This document shows, in pieces, positions 44,490 through 52,369 of a stretch of DNA of 64,000 nt. The notes beneath the pieces are model-generated. The model was not told where the DNA came from. It ran no database searches and saw nothing but the letters and a program-made list of their open reading frames with translations. Made by a program: the position numbers and the translations under genes. The DNA is from Vondammii sp040505895 (GTDB lineage Bacteria > Pseudomonadota > Gammaproteobacteria > Chromatiales > Chromatiaceae): assembly GCA_040505895.1 (NCBI GenBank), contig JBEVXU010000020.1, forward strand, positions 124,001-188,000, written 5' to 3'. How positions within the stretch are numbered: the first letter of the stretch is position 1; every line of letters begins with the position of its first letter.

Positions 44490-44692
44490 GGAGCCTCTGA
44501 ACAAGTCATGACCGATTGCCTTGCACTCAGGAGAAATCGATCGAAGGGATTCAGCTATGCTGAATACCATCACCGAAAGCTATGCTTTCGTGTTGAAAAT
44601 CTTGCTAATAGCCAGCTATCAGCTGCGATCTTCGCCTTGATATTTCGCCTCCTGAGCACAATTCAATTCGGCCAGACTTATTCAGAGGCTCC
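44490..44692 (+). repeat. Foldback element related to the MITE family (203-bp variant)
   Basis: Ends GGAGCCTCTGAACAAGTCATGA and the reverse of CTCTGAATAAGTCTGG match the termini of copies 1-4 (quoted cores: GGAGCCTCTGA and TCAGAGGCTCC), but the interior differs. It contains its own palindrome around GAAAGCTATGCTTTC and GATTCAGC-TATGCTGAATA. Flanked by TAAG and TTAG. It fills much of the gap between the PilZ-like gene and hemW; the rest of that gap shows nothing else recognisable. Confidence 0.8.
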
Positions 44693-44727
44693 TTAGAGCA
44701 ATTAGCTAGTGTGAGATCGCCAATAAA

Positions 44728-45885
44728 ATGATGAGCAATATCCCACTGGCACTCTATTTCCATATTCCTTGGTGTATTCAAAAGTGCCCCTATTGTGACT
44801 TCAACTCTCACGCCGTAAAGGGTGAGTTGGATGAGGTAGGCTATGTCTCGGCCTTGTTGGCTGATCTTGATTATGAGCTGACCCAGCTGCCAAAGCGTGA
44901 GGTGGAGTCAATTTTCATCGGTGGCGGCACCCCCAGTCTCTTCTCTGCCAATGGGATAAGGCGACTGCTTGATGGTGTCCAAGATCGCCTCTCTTTGGTG
45001 GCAGATGCTGAGATAACGCTGGAGGCCAATCCAGGCACCCTGGAGACGGGCCGTTATGCCGGCTATCGTGAGGCTGGTGTCAATCGCCTCTCTCTCGGGG
45101 TGCAGAGCTTTGATGCAGATGCGTTGGTTCGTCTCGGCCGTATACATGGGCCGGAAGAGGCGGTGGCTGCGGTTGAATCAGCTGAATCGGCTGGTTTTGA
45201 CAACTTCAACCTCGATCTGATGTTTGGGCTGCCGGAACAGACAGTCGAGCAGGCACAGATCGATCTTGAGAGGGTCATTGGGCTGGCGCCGACCCATATC
45301 TCCTACTATCAGCTCACACTGGAGCCGAATACCCCATTCTATAGAGATCCCCCCATACTGCCGGAGGATGAGCTGCTGTGGAATATTCAGGTTGCCGGAC
45401 AGGCGCTGCTGCAGGATGCAGGTTACCACCAGTACGAGGTATCGGCATACGCACAGACCAACAGGCGTTGCCGACACAATCTCAACTACTGGCATTTTGG
45501 CGACTATCTTGGGATCGGCGCCGGTGCGCACGGCAAGGTCACCCACCCTGGGAATGGCCGGGTGGAGCGGCGTTGGCGTTTGCGCAGTCCTGCCGATTTT
45601 ATCGCCCATGCGGGAGGAGGAGCAGCGATTGCCGGCAGCCGAGAGCTGAGGAGAAGCGACTTGATTCTGGAATTCTTGATGAATGCTCTAAGGCTCACGG
45701 AGGGATTTGATTCTGGGCTGTTCAGCGAGAGAACCGGGTTGTGTTCTGAACTGCTGCTCTCCCAAATGGAGGGGCCGGTTCAACGGGGCCTGGTGGTTGT
45801 TAAGGGAGGAAGGATTACTCCAACTGCTCTAGGGGCGCAATTCCTCGACGATCTGCTATCGCAGTTTTGTGATGATGACGGTTGA
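44728..45885 (+). CDS. hemW: Radical SAM heme chaperone HemW
   Basis: Protein of 385 residues of the HemN/HemW group. The 4Fe-4S motif is IPWCIQKCPYCDFNSH (CxxxCxxC, about 14-29), followed by GGGTPSLF near 66-73, GVQSFDADALVRLGR near 121-135 and NLDLMFGLPEQT. It lacks the N-terminal extension and extra residues of true coproporphyrinogen dehydrogenase HemN, so HemW (heme insertion into respiratory enzymes) is the better name. A second ATG follows directly at 44731. Confidence 0.94.
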   Translation: MMSNIPLALYFHIPWCIQKCPYCDFNSHAVKGELDEVGYVSALLADLDYELTQLPKREVESIFIGGGTPSLFSANGIRRLLDGVQDRLSLVADAEITLEANPGTLETGRYAGYREAGVNRLSLGVQSFDADALVRLGRIHGPEEAVAAVESAESAGFDNFNLDLMFGLPEQTVEQAQIDLERVIGLAPTHISYYQLTLEPNTPFYRDPPILPEDELLWNIQVAGQALLQDAGYHQYEVSAYAQTNRRCRHNLNYWHFGDYLGIGAGAHGKVTHPGNGRVERRWRLRSPADFIAHAGGGAAIAGSRELRRSDLILEFLMNALRLTEGFDSGLFSERTGLCSELLLSQMEGPVQRGLVVVKGGRITPTALGAQFLDDLLSQFCDDDG

Positions 45886-45916
45886 TGGGACGGTGATATT
45901 TAGTCGCTGGAAGGGG

Positions 45917-45945
45917 TTGCGCTGGGTTGAACGCTTCACTATAAT
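45917..45945 (+). promoter_or_regulatory. Sigma70-type promoter of rpmE
   Basis: TTGCGC (45917-45922) and TATAAT (45940-45945) with a 17-base spacer; the -10 box is perfect. It gives a leader of roughly 50 bases before the rpmE ATG at 46005. Confidence 0.7.
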
Positions 45946-46004
45946 GCCGCGTTCTCCCGTCCATAGTGGACGGAACAAAGATTCAATGTTTTGTAGAGGC
46001 GAAC

Positions 46005-46211
46005 ATGAAAGCGGACATTCACCCGAATTACGGCGAGATCAATGTGGCTTGCAGCTGCGGAAACGAGTTCAAAACCAGCTCTACGCTGGGCGAGGACTTG
46101 CACGTGGAGGTTTGCTCCGCTTGCCATCCTTTCTTCACTGGTAAGCAGAAGATTATGGATACCGCCGGGCGTGTGGACAAGTTCCGCAAGCGTTACAGCC
46201 GCAACGGTTAA
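46005..46211 (+). CDS. rpmE: 50S ribosomal protein L31 (zinc-binding form)
   Basis: Ribosomal protein of 68 residues, starting MKADIHPNYGEINVACSCGN and containing CSACHPFFTGKQK. The zinc ligands CxC and CxxC are all present (about Cys16, Cys18 and Cys37, Cys40), so this is the C+ form rather than the zinc-free paralogue. An open frame extends 13 codons upstream; family homology fixes 46005. A strong terminator follows 30 bp downstream, so it is a single-gene unit. Confidence 0.97.
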   Translation: MKADIHPNYGEINVACSCGNEFKTSSTLGEDLHVEVCSACHPFFTGKQKIMDTAGRVDKFRKRYSRNG

Positions 46212-46218
46212 TTCATCC

Positions 46219-46272
46219 TTGCCGTGCCTTGCACGGTAAGCAAAAAAGCACCCGCTTCGGGTGCTTTTTTTT
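46219..46272 (+). terminator. Double hairpin terminator after rpmE
   Basis: TTGCCGTGC-CTT-GCACGGTAAG (46219-46240) is followed by AAAAAAGCACCCG-CTT-CGGGTGCTTTTTT (46242-46272). The second is a strong bidirectional intrinsic terminator, and also serves the convergent nucleotidyltransferase-like gene. Confidence 0.9.
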
Positions 46273-46297
46273 GTCCCGGGTTCCACCTGCCCGCTCT

Positions 46298-46903
46298 TTA
46301 GTCCCTGACCATGAGTTGATCAAGGCGGCTAAGACCAGCCCCTTTTAGCGGCCGGCCATCGGCTGGATCGAGAGGAGGGTTACGGCGCTCACCTGGTGTT
46401 AGTATCAGTAGCTCAATCGCCGTCTCGCCGGCAACAAAAGAGAGTAGTGGGCGCCGTTGGGTGCTTCCGTTACAGTAGCGAAGCATCGGCGCCTCTTCTC
46501 TCCAGGGTATTTTCAGTTCGAGCAGCCGCAGAATCACCTCCTCTGTCGTCTCTGCAAATAACACCAGAGTGATGCAGCTGTGGCTATCGGCGGTACCATT
46601 CAATACCGAGCCTGTCAGTTGTGGCTGGAATATGGCCAGTGATTTCATTGCATCCCGGGCTACCTTTCTCAAGCGCAACAGCACCTCTGCCTGACCACGG
46701 TGAAACACCAGCTGGTATGCCTTGAGTGCGGCCTCGATTTCTAAGTTATCTGGAAGCCTGCCTCGATTACTGCCGCCGATGCGTTCTGCGGCCTTTCGTC
46801 TCGCCTCGTCAATTGAGAGATAACTCTGCTCGGCAAGGATGCGTGCGGCCTCCTCAGCGATATGGCGGCGGGTATCGGATACTTGTTTATGCCCTTTTCT
46901 CAG
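46298..46903 (-). CDS. Nucleotidyltransferase-like protein without canonical start codon
   Basis: The minus-strand frame from about 46885 to 46298 reads SDTRRHIAEEAARILAEQSY near the start, then AALKAYQLVFHRG, LTGSVLNGTADSHSCITLVL (a G-S/G-T-type nucleotidyltransferase motif) and FVAGETAIELLILTPG. This agrees with a gammaproteobacterial family of about 195 residues that I know only as hypothetical nucleotidyltransferase proteins. The frame has no ATG, GTG or TTG before 46708, which is well inside the protein. A CTG at 46903 overlaps the mrcA stop (CTGA) with GGGGA upstream and is used here as a tentative start. A start-codon mutation or pseudogene is the alternative. Confidence 0.6.
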   Translation of the reverse strand: MRKGHKQVSDTRRHIAEEAARILAEQSYLSIDEARRKAAERIGGSNRGRLPDNLEIEAALKAYQLVFHRGQAEVLLRLRKVARDAMKSLAIFQPQLTGSVLNGTADSHSCITLVLFAETTEEVILRLLELKIPWREEAPMLRYCNGSTQRRPLLSFVAGETAIELLILTPGERRNPPLDPADGRPLKGAGLSRLDQLMVRD

Positions 46904-49353
46904 AACAGATCCCCTTCGTCTGGGTTGTTGTCGGCTGCCCCATCACTGGTGCGGGTGACCGGTGGTTGTAGCGTGACGCTCTCCTTAGGGGCATTTTGAT
47001 TACGGAACACCTCGAAGATAGCGTTATCCTGATCAACGCTGGCTCGTTTACCGGTTTCAGGGTCGATGCGCACGGTAACCATGTCGGAGGGCATCTTTAA
47101 CGGTATCTCTTGCACGTCCTTTAGCGCCTCTTTCATGAAGGCAATCCAGGCTGGGAGCGCTGCAGTTCCTCCCACCTCGCCCTTACCCAAGGGGGCTGAG
47201 GAGTCGAATCCAACCCAGGCAATGGCGACCAAGGAGCGGTTGAAGCCGTTGAACCAGGCGTCACGCTGGTCATTGGTGGTGCCGGTTTTTCCTGCCAGAT
47301 CGTTGCGTCCCAGCGAGCGTGCCCGGCGACCGGTACCGCGGGTGATGACATCGCGCATCATCGAGTTCATCAAGTAGTGGTTTTGAGCACTGATAGCGCG
47401 CTCGGCGATACGCGGTTTCTCTTTGGTTTGAGTGTCGTCTGAGGCCGGTACGACATCGGAGGCGTCAGCAGTTTCGGTAGTCGACGGCTCACAACCCTCA
47501 CATACCTGCAGGGGATTGGCCTGAAACAGAATCTGCTGCTGGTCATCCTCTATCTGCGTGATCAGGTAGGGCTCCGTGCGGTAGCCGCCGTTCGCCAGGA
47601 TGGCGTAGGCGGAGGCCATCTGAATGGGTGCTACTGCGCCGCTGCCAAGGGCCAGCGAAAGATTGCTGGGCAGATCATCGGGATTGAAACCGAAACGCTC
47701 GGCGTGTTGCAGTGCTTTTTGTACGCCGATCGACCGCAGCAGACGAATGGAGACGAGATTACGTGATTTGGTCAATGCGTAGCGTAGGCGTGTCGGCCCG
47801 AAGAATTTGCCGCTGTAATTTTCCGGGCGCCATGCCCCTTCCAGGCTGGGGTCATCAAATACCACGGGGGCGTCGTTGATTAAGCTGGCGGCGGTATAGC
47901 CGGCCTCCAGCGCAGCTGAGTAGATGATCGCCTTGAAACCGGAGCCGGGTTGGCGTTTTGCCTGGATGGCGCGGTTGAATTTGCTGTGGTAGAAGTCATA
48001 GCCGCCAACCAGTGAGACAATAGCGCCATCATCCGGATTAAGGGCAATCAAGGCACCTTCGACTGCGGGTATCTGTGCCAGGCGCCAGGCGGGCTCGCCA
48101 CCTCTGGTCTCTGCGACCACGCGGATCAGATCCCCGGGTTTGAGGATTTCTCCAGCTGTTTTAGGGGCGGCATCTCGCCGGTTTTCATCGATATAGACTT
48201 TTGCCCAGCTCAGTGCTTCCCAGTCGAGAGTCACCAGTCCTTCACTCTCAAGATAGGCCTGGACGCTCTTCTCGTCTGTGGCTGTAACGACGCCCGGTAG
48301 CAGGTCTCCGACGGGGCGGTGATCCTTGAGTAGAGCGTTCAACTCTTCATTGCTTTCAGCGCCGCTTATATCAAGGCGCCCGCTGATGCCACGATAACCG
48401 TGCCGCTTATCGTAGGCTTGCAGCGCCATGCGTACAGCACCGTTGGCAGCGGCCTGAAGGCGGCTATCGACGGTGGTGTGGACGGTATAGCCGTTGGTAT
48501 AGGCCCCCGCGCCAAACCGCTCTACCATTTCCGATCGTACCATCTCGGCAATATAGGGTGCTTCAACTTCATTTTGGGTTTTGTACAGAGCGGCAGTGAC
48601 CGGCTCGGCAATGGCACTCACTTTCTCGCTTTCGTTGATGTAGCCGAGCTGGGCCAAACGATCAAGTACATAATCCCGCCGTTCAACTGCGCGTACCGGA
48701 TTTGCCAGTGGGTTGTATTTTGAAGGTGCTTTGGGAAGGCCTGCGATCATCGCTATCTGCGCCAGGGTCAGCTCATCCACCTTTTTGTTGTAGTAGACCT
48801 GAGCTGCCGCACCAACGCCATAGGCCCTTTTTCCCATATATATTTTGTTGAGATAGAGCTCCAAAATCTCCTCCTTGGAGAGGTCGTGCTCGATCTGGAA
48901 AGAGAGGAATATCTCATTAATCTTTCGCAGGAAGGTTTTTTCCCGGGAGAGGTAGAAGTTACGCGCCACCTGCATGGTGATGGTACTGCCACCCTGACGT
49001 TTCTTACCGGTCAGCAGCAGTTGATAGGCGGCACGCAGCAATCCCTGATAGTCTACACCCGGATGTTCGAAGAAGCGGTCATCCTCAGCTGAGAGGAATG
49101 CCTGGATCATTTGCTCAGGCAGCTGGTTGTAGCTGAGAGGGATGCGTCGTTTTTCACCAAATTCGGCGATTAGCTTGGCATCTCGGGTGTAAACGTGAAG
49201 GGGTACCTGAAAGCGTACATTTTTCAGGCTATCGGTTGAGGGAAGGGTGGGTTCAAGGTATAAATAGAGCGAGCCGATGGTCAAAACAGCGGCTATCCCT
49301 CCGACGATTCCCAGCCAAAGGCCGATTTTGAGAAATTTAATTAACCACTTCAT
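46900..49353 (-). CDS. mrcA: Penicillin-binding protein 1A (bifunctional transglycosylase/transpeptidase)
   Basis: Class A PBP of 817 residues. Membrane anchor about 8-30; glycosyltransferase domain with SAEDDRFFEHPGVDYQG near 89-105 and GGSTITMQVARN near 121-132; an OB-like insert about 310-400; transpeptidase SxxK in QPGSGFKAIIYSAAL near 472, SRN motif TKSRNLVS and KTGTTNDQRDAW near 692. It polymerises and crosslinks peptidoglycan. Divergent from pilM, the usual ponA-pilMNOPQ arrangement of gammaproteobacteria. Confidence 0.97.
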   Translation of the reverse strand: MKWLIKFLKIGLWLGIVGGIAAVLTIGSLYLYLEPTLPSTDSLKNVRFQVPLHVYTRDAKLIAEFGEKRRIPLSYNQLPEQMIQAFLSAEDDRFFEHPGVDYQGLLRAAYQLLLTGKKRQGGSTITMQVARNFYLSREKTFLRKINEIFLSFQIEHDLSKEEILELYLNKIYMGKRAYGVGAAAQVYYNKKVDELTLAQIAMIAGLPKAPSKYNPLANPVRAVERRDYVLDRLAQLGYINESEKVSAIAEPVTAALYKTQNEVEAPYIAEMVRSEMVERFGAGAYTNGYTVHTTVDSRLQAAANGAVRMALQAYDKRHGYRGISGRLDISGAESNEELNALLKDHRPVGDLLPGVVTATDEKSVQAYLESEGLVTLDWEALSWAKVYIDENRRDAAPKTAGEILKPGDLIRVVAETRGGEPAWRLAQIPAVEGALIALNPDDGAIVSLVGGYDFYHSKFNRAIQAKRQPGSGFKAIIYSAALEAGYTAASLINDAPVVFDDPSLEGAWRPENYSGKFFGPTRLRYALTKSRNLVSIRLLRSIGVQKALQHAERFGFNPDDLPSNLSLALGSGAVAPIQMASAYAILANGGYRTEPYLITQIEDDQQQILFQANPLQVCEGCEPSTTETADASDVVPASDDTQTKEKPRIAERAISAQNHYLMNSMMRDVITRGTGRRARSLGRNDLAGKTGTTNDQRDAWFNGFNRSLVAIAWVGFDSSAPLGKGEVGGTAALPAWIAFMKEALKDVQEIPLKMPSDMVTVRIDPETGKRASVDQDNAIFEVFRNQNAPKESVTLQPPVTRTSDGAADNNPDEGDLF

Positions 49354-49564
49354 GCGCTAGTTCACTGTTTTATCGGCTAAGGGGATTCAAAATGAGTTTT
49401 CTGATAGAGCTGCTATAGTAACAAGTATCAGTATAAATCGACAGAACAGAGAAAAAATGCTTCACAAGAAAATCATTTACTGCTATATAGTTAACTATTG
49501 TTGTTAAAGGAAAACCTGCGGGTTTTCGTGTACACTGCCCTTACATTGATGAGAAGGATACAAG

Positions 49565-50641
49565 ATGTTCTCTCTTTTTGGATCCAAGAAGAGCGCTCTG
49601 CTCGGGCTTGATATCAGCTCTACTGCAGTTAAGCTGCTCGAGCTGAGCAAGTCATCCGGCCGCTCTGGAGCCCAGTATCGTGTAGAGTCTTATGCTGTGG
49701 AGCCTCTGCCGGCCAATGCTGTGGTGGAGAAAAATATTGCCGATGTGGATGCCGTAGGTCAGGCGGTGCATAACGTGGTACGGCGCTCCGGCAGCAAACT
49801 CAAGCACGCCTCCGTCGCTGTCTCCGGTTCGGCGGTGATCACCAAAATTATCACTATGCCGGCCTCTCTGTCAGATTCCGAGATGGAGACTCAAATTCAA
49901 CTCGAAGCAGATCAGTACATCCCCTATCCCCTGGAAGAGGTAAATATCGATTTCGAGATTCTCGGCGTATCAGAGAAAAATCCGGAGATGATGGATGTGC
50001 TCCTGGCGGCGTCCCGTAGCGAAAATGTCGATGATCGTGTGGCAGCGCTTGAGATCGCCGGTCTGACTGCCGAGGTGGTCGATGTCGAAGCCTACGCCAT
50101 GGAGAATGCATTTACCCAGGTTGCCGATCAGTTCTCATCAGGTGGTGAGGATCAGACCATCGCTGTTGCTGATATCGGCGCTACCACCACTACACTGAAT
50201 GTGCTGCACAACGGTAAGATTATCTACACTCGTGAGCAGAACTTTGGCGGGCGTCAGCTGACCGAGGAGATTCAGCGCCGGTACGGTCTCTCCGTCGAAG
50301 AGGCGGGGATGGCGAAACGGCAGGGGGGGCTCCCCGACAACTATGTTCCTGAAGTACTGGAGCCGTTCAAGGAGGCAATGGCCCAGCAGGTCAGTCGCTC
50401 GTTGCAGTTCTTTTTCTCATCAAGCTCCTACAGCAGTATCGACCATATCGTATTGGCCGGGGGCAGCTCCTCAATTCCCGGTGTGGATGAGTTGATTGAA
50501 GAGAAGCTGGGGATACCGACAATTGTGGCCAATCCGTTTGCCAGTATGTCGGTGTCAACCAATGTGAAACCGCAGGGGCTGAGCAATGATGCACCGTCAT
50601 TGATGATCGCTTGCGGGCTGGCCTTGAGGAGCTTCGATTAA
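49565..50641 (+). CDS. pilM: Type IV pilus inner-membrane platform protein PilM
   Basis: Actin-like cytoplasmic ATPase of 358 residues that binds the PilN N-terminus. It begins MFSLFGSKKSALLGLDISST; the ATP-binding folds show VAVSGSAVITKIITMPASL, VADIGATTTTLNVL near 201-214 and VLAGGSSSIPGVDEL near 298-312. First gene of the pilMNOPQ operon; AGAAGGATACAAG precedes the ATG. An AAAACC-TGCG-GGTTTT palindrome (49511-49526) and a TACACT box (49531-49536) lie in its upstream region. Confidence 0.97.
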   Translation: MFSLFGSKKSALLGLDISSTAVKLLELSKSSGRSGAQYRVESYAVEPLPANAVVEKNIADVDAVGQAVHNVVRRSGSKLKHASVAVSGSAVITKIITMPASLSDSEMETQIQLEADQYIPYPLEEVNIDFEILGVSEKNPEMMDVLLAASRSENVDDRVAALEIAGLTAEVVDVEAYAMENAFTQVADQFSSGGEDQTIAVADIGATTTTLNVLHNGKIIYTREQNFGGRQLTEEIQRRYGLSVEEAGMAKRQGGLPDNYVPEVLEPFKEAMAQQVSRSLQFFFSSSSYSSIDHIVLAGGSSSIPGVDELIEEKLGIPTIVANPFASMSVSTNVKPQGLSNDAPSLMIACGLALRSFD

Positions 50642-50642
50642 G

Positions 50643-51200
50643 ATGGCTCGGATTAACCTTCTACCCTGGCGCGAAAGTCTTCGCAGGAAACGGCAGAGAG
50701 ATTTTGGTTCGGCAACGCTGCTTGCCGTGATCATTACGGGGGCGCTCTGTGGCGGTGTGCACCTGTATATTGAAGATATGATTTCCCATCAGCAGGCACG
50801 AAATAACTACCTCAAGCATGAGATCACCTTGGTTGATAAGAGAATCAGGGAGATCAAAGAGCTGGAGAAGATCAAGGCAAAGCTGATTGCGCGAATGAAT
50901 GTTATCCAGTCGCTGCAGGGTAGCCGTCCACAGATTGTTCATCTGTTTGATGAGTTGGTCTCGACTATGCCTGAGGGAGCGCACCTCAGCACCCTTAAGC
51001 AGCAGGGTGGCAATATTACGCTGGATGGGCGGGCACAATCGAATGCACGGGTCTCCGCCTATATGCGAAATATCGAGGCCTCTCAGTGGCTGAAAGCTCC
51101 CTCTTTGCAGGTGGTTAAGAGTAAGGATCAGACGGGTATGGTGTGGAGCCAGTTTACTCTCACTGCCAAACAGGCAGCAGCCAAGGGGGTGGTCAAGTGA
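50643..51200 (+). CDS. pilN: Type IV pilus assembly protein PilN
   Basis: Bitopic membrane protein of 185 residues. The conserved cytoplasmic start ARINLLPWRESLRRKRQ is the PilM-binding motif; one membrane helix (about 22-43) is followed by a coiled coil and a ferredoxin-like periplasmic domain. It starts 1 bp after the pilM stop, and its end overlaps pilO. Confidence 0.96.
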   Translation: MARINLLPWRESLRRKRQRDFGSATLLAVIITGALCGGVHLYIEDMISHQQARNNYLKHEITLVDKRIREIKELEKIKAKLIARMNVIQSLQGSRPQIVHLFDELVSTMPEGAHLSTLKQQGGNITLDGRAQSNARVSAYMRNIEASQWLKAPSLQVVKSKDQTGMVWSQFTLTAKQAAAKGVVK

Positions 51201-51820
51201 ATCTTGAGGAACTCAATGATCTTGACTTCAGCAATATTGGAGTATGGCCTGCACCTGTAAAAGCGATCATCGTTTTGCTGCTCTGCATCGCTGTCGGTGT
51301 TGGCTGGTACTACTGGGATACAGAGGCTCAGCTGGCAAGGTTTGAGAAGGTAGAGAGAGATGAGGCCGGCCTGCGCAGCCAATTTACAGCAAAGCAGGCG
51401 AAGGCGGTCAATCTTGAAAAGTACAAAAAGCAGCTCGAGGAGATGAAGCAGTCATTCGGTACTATGTTGCGACAGCTGCCGAACAAAACCGAAGTGGCCG
51501 ACCTGCTGGTCGATGTCTCACAGACCGGTCTGGCGGCAGGTCTCGAGTTTGAGCTCTTCGACCCTCAGGTGGAGGTGCAGCGCGAGTTCTACGCTGAATT
51601 GCCAATCAAGATCAAGGTCCGCGGCGGCTATCATGAGTTTGGTGAATTTATCAGTGGTATTGCGGCGTTGCCACGGATTGTTACCGTTCACGACGTCATT
51701 GTCAGCGCCCCTAAGAGCAAGGCGGGGAAAAAAGGTGCGGACGCCCAAGCCGAAACAGTGCTGCTCATGACGGCAACGGCGAAAACCTACAGATATCTTG
51801 ATGAGGAGGCGGGGAAATGA
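51197..51820 (+). CDS. pilO: Type IV pilus assembly protein PilO
   Basis: Partner of PilN, 207 residues: short cytoplasmic N-terminus (NLEELNDLDFSNIGVWPAPV), membrane helix about 20-38, coiled coil, and periplasmic ferredoxin-like domain. The GTG start at 51197 overlaps the pilN stop (GTGA). The open frame runs 54 bases further upstream inside pilN, but homology and coupling favour the GTG. Overlaps pilP by 4 bases. Confidence 0.95.
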   Translation: MNLEELNDLDFSNIGVWPAPVKAIIVLLLCIAVGVGWYYWDTEAQLARFEKVERDEAGLRSQFTAKQAKAVNLEKYKKQLEEMKQSFGTMLRQLPNKTEVADLLVDVSQTGLAAGLEFELFDPQVEVQREFYAELPIKIKVRGGYHEFGEFISGIAALPRIVTVHDVIVSAPKSKAGKKGADAQAETVLLMTATAKTYRYLDEEAGK

Positions 51821-52353
51821 GTGGGCAAATGCCTGTTCGGCGGGTTCTTTGGCCGATTCTAATCTCTACCCTGTTGCTTGGCGGTTGCGCTGAGAAGAAC
51901 ATGGGTGACCTGAAGCAGTTTGTTGCCGAGGTGAAGTCCCGTAAGGCGGGGCATATCGAGCCATTGCCGGAGATTAAACAGATTGAAACTTTTACCTACG
52001 TAAGCGAAGGGCGGCGGGATCCTTTTGCTTCCGCTGTCGAGGAGAGAGATGCTGAGTCGGTGAATGTGGCCAATGGGCTGTCGCCTGACTTCAATCGTCG
52101 CAAAGAGGAGCTTGAGAGTTATGCTCTGGACTCATTGCGGATGGTGGGATTACTGGAGCAGGAGGGTACCGCCTGGGCCTTAGTGCGAAACCAGGAGCGG
52201 ACGATCTTCAGGGTGAAAAATGGTAACTACATGGGAATGAACCATGGTCAGATTACCCGCATAACCGAGAACCAGGTCGAACTTACAGAGATCGTGGCGG
52301 ATTCACAAGGAGGTTATCGTGAGCGGCAGGCCTCTTTGGCTTTGGCAGAATAA
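51817..52353 (+). CDS. pilP: Type IV pilus assembly lipoprotein PilP
   Basis: Inner-membrane lipoprotein of 178 residues that links PilNO to the PilQ secretin. Lipobox LLGGC (Cys near residue 25); disordered linker; beta-sandwich from about 95, with LDSLRMVGLLEQEGTAWALV and GNYMGMNHGQITRITENQVE. The start overlaps the pilO stop (ATGA). Confidence 0.95.
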   Translation: MSGQMPVRRVLWPILISTLLLGGCAEKNMGDLKQFVAEVKSRKAGHIEPLPEIKQIETFTYVSEGRRDPFASAVEERDAESVNVANGLSPDFNRRKEELESYALDSLRMVGLLEQEGTAWALVRNQERTIFRVKNGNYMGMNHGQITRITENQVELTEIVADSQGGYRERQASLALAE

Positions 52354-52369
52354 ATTGGGGTGTAACTAC

